From Papaver somniferum (lineage: Eukaryota; Streptophyta; Magnoliopsida; Ranunculales; Papaveraceae): a stretch of DNA of 64,000 nucleotides. Within the stretch, counting starts at the first letter, position 1. Every line of letters starts with the position of its first letter. Below the pieces are notes generated by a model. It had not been told where the DNA came from. It worked only from the letters and a program-made list of their open reading frames with translations, and made no database searches. The position numbers were made by a program, and so were the translations under genes. This document shows positions 1-12,102 of this stretch, piece after piece. The stretch is taken from contig NC_039359.1 of NCBI RefSeq assembly GCF_003573695.1, forward strand, positions 138,037,939 to 138,101,938, in the 5' to 3' direction.

Positions 1-73
1 TGGATTGAACATGTTAGACGTTCTTAGATATTGCTCGTCTGAGCAAATATTGTAAATTCGAGCAACTGAGCAT

Positions 74-365
74 CGATAAATTACTGAATATTGATAGTTG
101 GATCAATATTCGATCAACTGAGCAAGTATTGCTCAGTTCGACGAATTACTGAATATTGATAGTTGGATCAATATTCGAGCAACTGAGCAAGTATTGCTCA
201 ATTCGACGAATTACTGATAAATTACTGAATATTGATAGTTGGATCAATATTCGAGCAACTGAGCAAGTATTGGTCAATTCGACGAATTACTGATAAATTA
301 CTGAATATTGATAGTTGGATCAATATTCGAGCAACTGAGCAAGTATTGCTCAATTCGACGAATTA
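74..365. repeat. Tandem repeat, 65-76 bp period
   Basis: The motif GAATATTGATAGTTGG recurs at 86, 151, 227 and 303, giving periods of 65, 76 and 76 bp. The 65-bp unit lacks an 11-bp block (GATAAATTACT) that the others carry. Units contain TGAGCAA and TTGCTCA in opposite orientation, so each can fold back on itself. Confidence 0.9.
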
Positions 366-913
366 TTTATTGGTGACGTGATCCAATAAAATATTAATTA
401 AAATATTGGTAGACTACCAAATATTATATAATTTTTCTAGGTGTTGATTGCTGGATCAACATAAATTTATTAGTGTTTGAACTTGCTCAGAATAATGATT
501 TGTGCAGCCTTTGTTCAAAACCCTAACTTTTGATCAATTGGTCGGTCAAGGAAGCATGCCCGTGTCACCAAAACGTTTGTGTCTCAATCCTGAGAGTTTT
601 GGTATTTTCTGGTGTGCGTTTGAGAAATATCTCGGATTTTCAGAAGAGTTCGATCTTTGACTGAAATTCTTGATTTTGCTCGAATGAGCAAGTAGGACTT
701 CACTCGTTTGATCAAAATTTGGAAAACATTAAAATAATAATATTTTAATATTTGGCGTGAGTAGCCCAGTCGATCATGGGACCATTTGAGTTTTTGGCCT
801 TTTCATGGTTTGAGCAATATTTGAGAAAATATGAAGAAACCATGATTTTTGCTCAAACGGAGGAGTTTCATGAGATGAGGGAAATAACAATTATGAAAAC
901 AAGGGATTGCAAG

Positions 914-1172
914 GTGTGGGACCGCCCACGGCTAGGGCATGGCCGGCCGGCTAGGTATCCCGGTCCCGCAACACCTTTCCCTATTTTATTATTTTTCATG
1001 AAACCGTGAAAATATGGAGAAACCGTGAGTTTTTCTCAAACAAGGAAAGTTGCTCGAATGAAGGAGTTTTCATGAGTTCATGAAAATAAATAAAATAAGA
1101 ATAATAAAAAGAAGAAGCGTGGGGGACCGGCCACGGCGGCATGGCCGGCCGGTGGGCTCGGTCCCTAGGCGC
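914..1172. repeat. Pair of GC-rich boxes
   Basis: Two diverged copies of a GC-rich block, each containing CATGGCCGGCCGG, occur at about 914-955 and 1118-1172 in otherwise AT-rich DNA. Each is followed by a T-rich stretch. They look like an internal duplication within an LTR-like sequence. Confidence 0.7.
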
Positions 1173-1647
1173 ATCTTTTCTATTTTTTATATTATTTTCT
1201 CTCTCCTGTTTTGTGTAGGATTCCTCGTTTGTCCATATTTTAGAATGCTAGTTCGTGAATTTGGGTGCTCGTTCGTGCATCATTGTTGAGTACATTTGCA
1301 CCATTTTATTGGGGCTTACACGGTGGTAGTCCAGATGCCCGATTGTTGAGTAATTATTACTAATTCATGAAATTCACGGAGAATGATTCATGAAACAGAG
1401 CAATAATCATGAATTGTGCATCTATTACCAATCCATGAATCCATCCGGGGAATTCAGGGAACAGGGAAATGAGATGAATTGGTTATCTATTACTAATCCA
1501 TGGAGTCAGCCGGGGATTCATGGAATGGAGTAATGAGATATAATAGATTATTTTCTAGGAATTCAGTGGAGAATGTCATGGTAGAATTAATCTATTGTAG
1601 AATCGAGATATGAGATAGTTGAAGCATCATACTCGTTCTGAAAGGTG

Positions 1648-1924
1648 CATAGTCAGGGAACAATCGTGCAGCGTTGTTAACGTCCTGAAGGTGTTTAGCC
1701 CCTAAATAAACAATTACGTAGTCTCTCTACATAGTCAGGGAACAACGAGTGTCGCCGACGTCCTGAAGGCATTAATCCCTCTAAACAATTATGTAGGAGG
1801 ACCTCCCAATTTGTCTTCTATGTAGAGAGAGTCTCTATGTAGTCAGGAAACAGCGAGTATCACTGACATCCTGAAGGCGTTAAGCCTTCTCAACACACAA
1901 TTATGTAGGAGGACCGCCCAATCA
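1648..1924. repeat. Three-copy direct repeat with TAGTCAGG motif
   Basis: Three imperfect units begin with TAGTCAGGGAACA (TAGTCAGGAAACA in the third) near 1650, 1731 and 1839. Each continues with CCTGAAGG and then CAATTA(T/C)GTAG. Unit spacing is about 80-110 bp. Confidence 0.8.
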
Positions 1925-2147
1925 TGTTATTCTACATAGAGGTCATGATGAAATGCGCAGCATAGAATACTCAGCTAGTGGGAGGCCTTTCGAGAATCAT
2001 ATTCATCATGGCTCTGAGAGGAAATCGATCAGAGATCGTGAAACGGTTCATGGATCGTAAAATATGAATTGTCACATGCGTTCCTGAAGTCGGGTCAGTA
2101 ACATGCAGTATCATGATTTTACGATTTTGACCATTGTTGAAAATCCA

Positions 2148-2418
2148 TCATCAACTTTTGTTGATTTACATTGATTGACACTTGAACATTGGTATTTGGT
2201 ACCGTTCAAGTTAACTCCTCTTATGTTCAATCAGGCTCGCAGATTTCTATTTGTTGATTGCGGATTGAATTAAGAGTTAGAGATATTAAACTCTTTGATA
2301 TACTTTTAGCTAGATTGAGTCTGATTGTCTAGTTGATTCTCTAGAAAGTGTATTGGAGTAAGTCCTCTCAGATTGCCAAACGAATTGTTGGGTGTGGTTT
2401 TACACCCCCGCTTTTTCA
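2148..2418 (+). repeat. Element A 5' LTR, 3' end only
   Basis: The last 270 bp match the end of the LTR at 25499-27990, including the terminal CGCTTTTTCA. The primer site follows two bases later. Upstream of about 2148 the similarity stops. Confidence 0.85.
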
Positions 2419-2420
2419 GT

Positions 2421-2432
2421 TGGTATCAGAGC
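2421..2432 (+). promoter_or_regulatory. Primer binding site, tRNA-iMet
   Basis: TGGTATCAGAGC is the complement of the 3' end of plant initiator tRNA-Met, the usual primer of Ty1/copia elements. It lies two bases after the LTR terminus CA. Confidence 0.9.
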
Positions 2433-2482
2433 AGGAAAACACGTTAAAGACATTATAAGTCTGTGTTTGTAGCGATCTGAGG

Positions 2483-3961
2483 ATGGACAAAAGTGTTATC
2501 TCTATAAACGTACCACCAGTCTTAGATGGATCTGATTACTTATGGTGGAAAATTTCTATGTGTGCCTTTCTTCAAGTGCGTGATTTTTAATCATGGGTTT
2601 ATGTTGTTAATGGCTATGATGCTCCCCTTGTTGCAGTTGGAGATGCGACCGTTCCTAAGGATATTGGTGTATATGATGCTCCTGAGATACTTGCTGCAAA
2701 GCAAAACTCCGACGGTTTGAATACCATCATACATGCCATTTCCCCATATCTTCAGCACCATGTGACTACGTGCACTCGGTTTAAAGATGCATGGGATATC
2801 TTAGAAACCGTATTTGAAGGTAATACCAGTGAGAAGGAAGTTAGGCTTCAAATCCTTAATTCCGATTGGGAAAACCTTCGTATGGCAGATGAAGATTCAT
2901 TTGATGAGTTTAATCACAAAGTGTCTGAAATTGTTAATGCATCTTTTGCATTGGGTAAGACTATTCCTGAAAAGGACATTGTGATGAAAATTCTCAGATC
3001 GCTGCCATCTAGATACGATTCTAAGAAGCATGCCATCGTTGAGGGAAATAACCTTGATGCTCTTTCCATAAGTACTCTAGTTAGGAAACTTAAGATCTTT
3101 TATCATGAGGATACATCCAAAATCGGTAAGGATGTTGCCTTTAAAGCACAAAAGAACACTAAATTACTTGATAATAGTAAAAGTGTTTATGTCTCTGAGC
3201 CTTATTCATTAGATGAAGATCTTGATAAGTCTATCTCTTTGATCACAAGATAGTTTAAAGATCTTATACTGAAGAGAAGTAAATGGTTTTCCAGAGAAAA
3301 ACCCATGTCATCAGTTAAAACCTCACAATCGCGTTCCTCCTAAAAACAGGGATGTTGACGAGTCTGATGACGAGGATATGCCTCAGTGCTTCAAGTGTAA
3401 GGGTTTCGGTCATTTTGCAAATGAGTGTCTGAACAGCAGAAAACACATTGAGAACAAAGGTCTAGCTGCAACCCATGATGAAATGTCTGATCAATATGAT
3501 TCCAATGAAGACGGAAAATCAAGTGTTGCACTTCTTTGTGAAAATATTGATTTTGATAATTGTAGAAATACATACATAAATCTTGATATTCTTTCAGAAG
3601 AAGACTCAACCAGTCTGGAAGAAATAATTGACCTTTCTGTTGGAAACTCTCTGTCTGATTTTTCAGGTTCTACCATGTGTCTATCAGCTTGCACATCCCG
3701 GGTGTATGAATCATCATATGCGTCGACATGCTCTTATTGTTCACAAAGGTTCATGAACTTTCAAAGTGTTTCAAGTACAAACACAAGATGAGATATGTCA
3801 ACAAACTTCAACGAAGAGCAAATCGACTAGCAAATAAGCTTAAACTCGCTCAAAAAACTGCCGAGGTATGTAAGATTTTGTCTTCTTTGAAGAAGTTAGT
3901 TTCCAAAGATAAGATAAGACCATTAAAAAAGAAAGTATGGTCTAAACGTTTTGATAGATAG
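2483..3961 (+). pseudogene. Copia-type gag, decayed (element A)
   Basis: Translation from the ATG at 2483 begins like the gag of element B (32726) and contains a UBN2/copia Gag domain, here in the part from about 2717 to 3253. Codon 36 is TAA (2588-2590) where element B has CAA, and 3251-3253 is TAG where B has CAG. A +1 shift is then needed to reach the zinc knuckle C-x2-C-x4-H-x4-C (3387-3428), followed by an acidic stretch. A further frame (to 3961) encodes a basic, probably coiled-coil segment that B has lost by a deletion of about 350 bp. The product would have been a nucleocapsid protein; this copy cannot make it. Confidence 0.85.
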
Positions 3962-4322
3962 GGTTCTATGAATTCCTTCCAAAAGGAAAATGGTGGACAA
4001 ATTGTTGTTCACCGCAGCACAACTTGATAGTGTCGTTTAGTTGTCTTGTCTCATGTGCCTGATCAAAATAGACAAGGTTGTGAACATCTCAGGCTTTAGG
4101 AAAAGTTTGTTTTATTCTTTTCTTGATTGGAAGTCCATGTCAATCAATAAAGGGGGTTATTCTCGACAATTCTACTCTTTTTAGGGTTGTGGATTGTTCG
4201 TGTACGAACCTGTTTAAAGATTGCGTAACCCTACATTCCTTTTTCCTTCTCTGGAACTCTTTTTATCTTAAGACTGCTTGTTGAGTTTAAATCGTGATTG
4301 CCTCTCACAAACCCGTACTCTT

Positions 4323-4710
4323 ATGGATACTCCAAGCATCATGTCTTCTGATGGAAAAGATGTTAATATGATTGTTAAGCCATCAATCATGAAGGAAAAA
4401 GAGAAATCTCCGTTGCCTCCAACTTTGAAAGAAAAAGAAGGAATGTGAGGAAGCCAAGAGTTGTTCCTTCAAATTATCAGAAGTTTTCTGGTGTTCTTGA
4501 TGAGTTGAAGGATACAAGAAAGGAGATTCAACAAATAAAGGCTATTGTTTTAAGAATTCTTAAAATTCAGAAGGCCCTGGTTCGACATCATCATCCTAGA
4601 AGGTTTGTTGGAATTGACTCCTATCTTCACGAACCATATATGTTCCCATGGCTGTTGACGACAAGGAGTTCGGGGACGATAAAGAATTCTTTAGAGGTCT
4701 CAATGTATAG
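4323..4710 (+). pseudogene. Small second ORF of the A/B copia family, frameshifted
   Basis: The region starts with ATG at 4323 and is collinear with 49500-49887 in element B. The protein would be about 125-130 residues: a short N-terminal part, a basic patch (RKPRVVPS), then a heptad-like helical stretch (ELKDTRKEIQQIKA). Here one shift near 4440 and a 2-base insertion near 4640 break the frame. Stop is TAG at 4708-4710. I do not recognise the family. Its position downstream of gag recalls the extra, env-like ORF of SIRE-type copia elements, but that is only positional. Confidence 0.6.
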
Positions 4711-4792
4711 GAAACTTCTTATGAGAATTTTTATTCTTGTGTTTTGTTTAGAAGGATTACTAGGGTTTGGAATAGTCATTATTGTGATTACA

Positions 4793-7078
4793 TGATGAGT
4801 GCCAAATATTGTATATATTTATCCCTTTTTGTTGGCATTTAACTCATCTTTTGTGCATTAATTCTACATTTTATCCCATATTCTGTATTTTCATTGTTTT
4901 CAAGAATAAATATTTTTCTTACTTAATTTTGCATTTTTAGGTAATAAATAAAGTTTGGATGAATAGCAGAGAGGAAAAGAGCAGAAAAGTAGTGAAAAGC
5001 CGGGAGGAATTACACAAGGAAGCCGCGAAGAATGTTGTGCACAAGACCAAAAGGCTAGAAGTGGGCTTGAAGAAGAAGAATTGTCCTTAAAGAAGATATG
5101 GGCTTGGCATACCCAAGGCCCAAAACCCTTACTCAAACACATTTCCACTATCCAAGCCCGTCTCGGATTTCAGCCGTCAGATCGAAGCATCTCAGCATCC
5201 TACGGTCGCTCCATCATCGCACATCAAACTCCGAAGCCCCCGCTTTACATCGCAACGCCCATCTCCATCTTGGGTCGTCCGTTTTGCTACATCCCTTCAT
5301 CCGACGGTCGCTCCACGCTTACCTCCGTATCGCCGTTGGATCTACCTACCATATTCCCATCCATCGCTCCTTGTCGCAGATCATCAAACCGCGCTATCCC
5401 CGCTTCACACCGTAGAACCCGATACCCTATACCCAAACAAACACTTCCTTTCTCCCAAAACAGTCGAGCTCCTTCCCCTTCTCCCAAAATCAGTTGCAGA
5501 ACCACCACCACCTCCATGCCCTGTCTCTGCAAACTGTCACTACCTCGCCTTCTCCACCACCATCACTTCTTCCCCGACCGTAGCAGATACCACCATCACG
5601 TCCCCTTCTTCTCTATCCATCTATTACATCAACTTCTCAACCCGAAAACCCTAGTTTAGAAGTTGATGAAATAGGTGAGGTTAGAGACAGAAATTGAAGC
5701 AGCCGAGAAGAGCAGGAAGGTCAGAGGAAGCATGGGTCGAGACTACATGGAAGAAATTTCCTCGATTTGGGTGAGTATCACTAACCCTAATTTCTCTGTA
5801 ATTTGGGGGTTTCTCTAGAAACCCTAATTCATGTTGGGACCGTACCAGGAGAGGATTAGAGTAGGGAAATGGGCTCAATTAGACCCATGACATTAGAAAA
5901 ACAGTAAACCTAATTGTACTGTTTTATTTTGGGATTTTGGGAAAATGGGTGATAACCCTAATTTGATGTTTTGGGTATAAATAGAACTGGAGGGTGTGTG
6001 TGAGAGAATATGCTGGAATAGCCAGTGTCACCCAAGAGGACTGGACTAGCCAATGCCTCAAGGGTCATAATTTCTGTTAATGTTTTAGTTCAATTTGATG
6101 CTTTGTTTTATGTTCTTGTTCCACTTGCAATTTCAATTACTCTTTATGTTTATCATGTCATCAATTACTGTCAACATGTTCTAGATCATCAGTTGGGGCT
6201 TAGATGAAGCCTGAAGACCTTGTTGGGTAGCAAAATCTTAGTGAACACTCTTGTAGGTATAACTGAATTAGGATGTTAGTGTTCTTGGTGATCGAAGTCA
6301 CCTGTGATTGAGTGTGCTGTAAGAAGACACTCAATGCTAGGGGTGAACTAGAGAATTTAGGGACTTAACCATCCACATTTAACTGAAGTAGGGAAGTAAT
6401 GAAGTTTAGGGATCAAACATCACCTGTGATTGAGTGTGCCTTAAACAGACACTCAATGCTAGGGGTAATGCTAGTGAATTAAGCTAATTATCTTCCACTA
6501 ATGCGGCCCTGGACCATAGGCAGGCTTGAACCTTAACCTAGGTCCATTAGGGACAAGATTTTAGTTCACAAGTAACACTTCCTAGATAGGTTAGATGGTG
6601 GAATCAAATCCCTAGTGTTCTTTAGTATTTTACCTCATCTTTGTTTACTTCTCTTTCACTGCCTTTGGTTATTTGCTCACTGTCCCTGCCCTTGGCTCAC
6701 TGCCTTGGTCTTTCTCTTTGCTTCATTTTTATTGCCTCTGTAAATACCATTTTCACTGCCCCTGTAAACACCATCTTATTCATGTTTCATTGCTTTACTC
6801 CATTTGTTATGTAACTCACTGTCAAGGGAAACCACAAGCCCAGATCACTTTACTAAGCCCAGTACATTTCCAAAGGATCTAAAGGGTACTCAAAGCCCAT
6901 TGACCACTCAAAAGCCCAATAGCAATTTAGAACCCAAAATAGCTAGAAACTACCAAACACTCCCAATCTCTGTGGATCGACCCGTACTTGCACGAGCTAC
7001 AACTGACGACCGTGCACTTGCGGTATTACTGTAGGCCCGTTTTATTACGCTTAATTTTACACATCTCCGGGCCCACCA
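4793..7078 (+). repeat. Gypsy LTR 1 (2286 bp)
   Basis: It starts TGATGAGTGCC and ends GGGCCCACCA, followed by the primer site. Positions 4793 to about 6010 are nearly identical to LTR 2 and LTR 4. The remainder is only distantly similar to them, so the copy is chimeric. Long open frames in the CT-rich part (around 5081-5659) recur in each LTR copy and are not genes. Confidence 0.9.
5976..5983 (+). promoter_or_regulatory. TATA box of gypsy LTR 1
   Basis: TATAAATA lies in the context GGGTATAAATAGAACTGG. It is conserved at 10549 and 23596 in LTR 2 and LTR 4. It would place the transcript start near 6005-6015. Confidence 0.7.
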
Positions 7079-7084
7079 AGTTTT

Positions 7085-7102
7085 TGGCGCCGCTGCCGGG
7101 GA
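7085..7102 (+). promoter_or_regulatory. Primer binding site, tRNA-Asp type
   Basis: TGGCGCCGCTGCCGGGGA fits the primer site commonly seen in Athila-type gypsy elements, complementary to tRNA-Asp. Confidence 0.8.
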
Positions 7103-9398
<2,296 letters not shown>

Positions 9399-11290
9399 TG
9401 ATGAGTGCCAAATAATGTATATATTTATCCCTTTTTGTTGGCATTTAACTCATCTTTTGTGCAGTAATTCTACATTTTATCCCATATTCTGTATTTTCAT
9501 TGTTTTCAAGAATAAATATTTTTCTTACTTAATTTTGCATTTTTAGGTAATAAATAAAGTTTGGATGAATAGTAGAGCGGAAAAGAGCAGAAAAGTAGTG
9601 AAAAGCCGGGAGAAATTACACAAGGAAGCCGCGAAGAATGTTGTGCACAAGACCAAAAGGCTAGAAGTGGGCTTGAAGAAGAAGAATTGTCCTTAAAGAA
9701 GATATGGGCTTGGCATACCCAAGGCCCAAAACCCTTACTCAAACACATTTCCACTATCCAAGCCCGTCTCGGATTTCAGCCGTCAGATCGAAGCATCTCA
9801 GCATCCTACGGTCGCTCCATCATCGCACATCAAACTCCGAAGCCCCCGCTTTACATCGCAACGCCCATCTCCATCTTGGGTCGTCCGTTTTGCTACATCC
9901 CTTCATCCGACGGTCGCTCCACGCTTACCTCCGTATCGCCGTTGGATCCACCTACCATCTTCCCATCCATCGCTCCTTGTCGCAGATCATCAAACCGCGC
10001 TATCCCCGCTTCACACCGTAGAACCCGATACCCTATACCCAAACAAACACTTCCTTTCTCCCAAAACAGTCGAGCTTCTTCCCCTTCTCCCAAAATCAGT
10101 TGCAGAACCACCACCACCTCCATACCCTGTCTCTGCAAACTGTCACTACCTCGCCTTTTCCACCACCATCACGTCCCCTTCTTCTCTAGCCATCTATTAC
10201 ATCAACTTCTCAACCCGAAAACCCTAGTTTAGAAGTTGATGAAATAGGTGAGGTTAGAGACAGAAATTGAAGCAGCCGAGAAGAGCAGGAAGGTCAGAGG
10301 AAGCATGGGTCGAGACTACATGGAAGAAATTTCCTCGATTTGGGTGAGTATCACTAACCCTAATTTCTCTGTAATTTGGGGGTTTCTCTAGAAACCCTAA
10401 TTCATGTTGGGACCGTACCAGGAGAGGATTAGAGTAGGGAAATGGGCTCAATTAGACCCATGACATTAGAAAAACAGTAAACCTAATTGTACTGTTTTAT
10501 TTTGGGATTTTGGGAAAATGGGTGATAACCCTAATTTGATGTTTTGGGTATAAATAGAACTGGAGGGTGTGTGTGAGAGGATATCTCTGGGCTAGCCAGT
10601 GAGCAATATTTGCAGTTCATTTTCAATTCATGTTGAATCTTTCTTATGCATAAAAGTTGAATGTGAATTGTATGCTGTGTAATGTGGAGCATGTTTATAC
10701 CTGTTAGTATCATGATTACAAGCATGTCCATGTTCTAATTCACTTGCTAGGGCTTAGAGGAATCTCTTGATCATATGCTAGGAATGTTAATGTATTTGTA
10801 TGTTCTTTTATTGAGCTGATTTGCCTTAGGATGAATGCTTAGTCATTTGGGCTACCTGCTTGTGATCACCTGTGCTGTTAGAAGACAGCTGATACTAGGA
10901 GTGGAGCTAGGTCTTTGGCCAAGAATTCAATCCACTAGAGAGACTGCCTTAAGCCAAACTAGCTAGAGAAGCTAAATGCCTGTGATTAGTTGTGCTGATT
11001 AAAGACAACTGATGCTAGGGGTAATTTGGCTAGGATAGTTAGTAGAATCCTCATTGTAATCTTTCAGGAAAGAACAAGACATACATTGCATCATAATTTC
11101 CTTAGCCTAGGGTCAAGTAGTGGAATCAAAAGCCTTAGTACCTTCCTTTGAACTCAGATAACCTTAGAAATTTAGAAAACTTTAGCAAATCCTCCAAGTC
11201 CCTGTGGACAAAACCCTTATTTACTTTTTCTTGCTTCAACTTCCCTGTGCACTTGCAGGCTAGTTTAGGTACTTCTTTCCTTTTACACCA
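9399..11290 (+). repeat. Gypsy LTR 2 (1892 bp)
   Basis: Starts TGATGAGTGCC, ends TTTTACACCA. It has the same length as LTR 4 and is nearly identical to it. A TATA box (TATAAATA) lies at 10549-10556. It is the 5' LTR of the segment with complete gag-pol. Confidence 0.92.
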
Positions 11291-11296
11291 AGTTTT

Positions 11297-11314
11297 TGGC
11301 GTCGCTGCGGGGGA
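11297..11314 (+). promoter_or_regulatory. Primer binding site of the gag-pol segment
   Basis: TGGCGTCGCTGCGGGGGA differs slightly from the site at 7085 (GCC to GTC, and GCCG to GCGG). It is separated from the LTR end by six bases. Confidence 0.8.
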
Positions 11315-12102
11315 CTCGGTAGCGGTTTGCTTGTTTTCTGTTTTCTTTCTTGTTAATCTTACTTGTCCTGACCTGCAACTTGCTGCTGTTGCTGTTGCTG
11401 TTGCTGCTGTGAAGCTGCTGCTGCAGTTGCTGTTGCTGCTGTGAAGCTGCTGCTTGCTGCTGTTGGAGCAGTTCTGCTAAAGTTGCTAAGGAAGATCCAA
11501 GCCCAACTGGGCTAGTGCAACAAAAAGGGATAAAAAGCCCAAATTTGGGCTCCCTCGAGAAATCAAGTAAGCCTAACCCATGAGCTAACCCAACTGGGCC
11601 TCATTAAATTTATTTGGGCTTGTATTTAAGTATTTATATTTGGGCTTGTAATAATTTTAGTTTTTCTTTTTCTTTATTTTCTATTTGGGCTTGTAATTAT
11701 TTTTATTTTTCTCTTTCTTTTTTCTCTTTCTTTTATGGGCTTGTAATTATTTGTTTGTTATTTTTTTTCTTTTCTTTTGTGGGCTTGCACTTTAATTTGG
11801 ACTTTAGGTTTATATCCCATCTATTGGGCTCCTAACCTTACAAAAACAATTCTGTTGGGCTTAGAGGTAACAAAATTCTGTTGGGCCGTGAGTTAAGATT
11901 TTTTTTCTCACCAAAATTCTTCAAAGAACCCAAGAACCAAAAGCCTTTTAGTTGGTTGGGCTTTGTCCCAATTAATCCAAAATCTTTCTAAACCCATTGT
12001 GAAACCAAAACCCAACAAAACCAAAAATTCTAGGTCATGTTTTTTTTCATTGACTGTGGGCTTGTTAGATGTTACTTCATCGATCAATGATCTTGTTAGG
12101 AT
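11315..12102 (+). other. Untranslated leader of the gypsy gag-pol
   Basis: Non-coding. It holds a TGC/GCTGTT-type microsatellite (about 11380-11470) and many copies of TGGGCTTG(TAAT) and GCCCAA between 11500 and 12070. The same motif recurs in the leader of segment 1 (7320-7540). ORF calls in this stretch are low-complexity. Confidence 0.7.

Larger units (their letters stand above)
1..2147. other. LTR-like non-coding DNA of unidentified family
   Basis: No credible coding sequence is seen. The stretch holds several direct repeat groups (74-365, 914-1172, 1648-1924) embedded in AT-rich DNA, a texture typical of long plant LTRs. It does not match the copia LTR that ends at 2418: homology to the full LTR copy at 25499-27990 begins only near 2148. 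It is therefore probably the right end of another element inserted into, or recombined with, the 5' LTR of element A. Its left end lies outside the window, so family and orientation are open. Confidence 0.5.

Noticed and set aside
74..365. CRISPR-like array
   Set aside because: Repeats are contiguous without unique spacers and the context is a plant retroelement.
2421..2432. tRNA gene
   Set aside because: Only the 12-base primer complement is present; no cloverleaf follows at this or the other primer sites.
5081..5659. Open frames of 180-192 codons repeated at 5081, 9687 and 22734
   Set aside because: They lie in the CT-rich upstream part of the gypsy LTRs, recur because the LTR recurs, and have low-complexity Ser/Pro/His composition without any domain.
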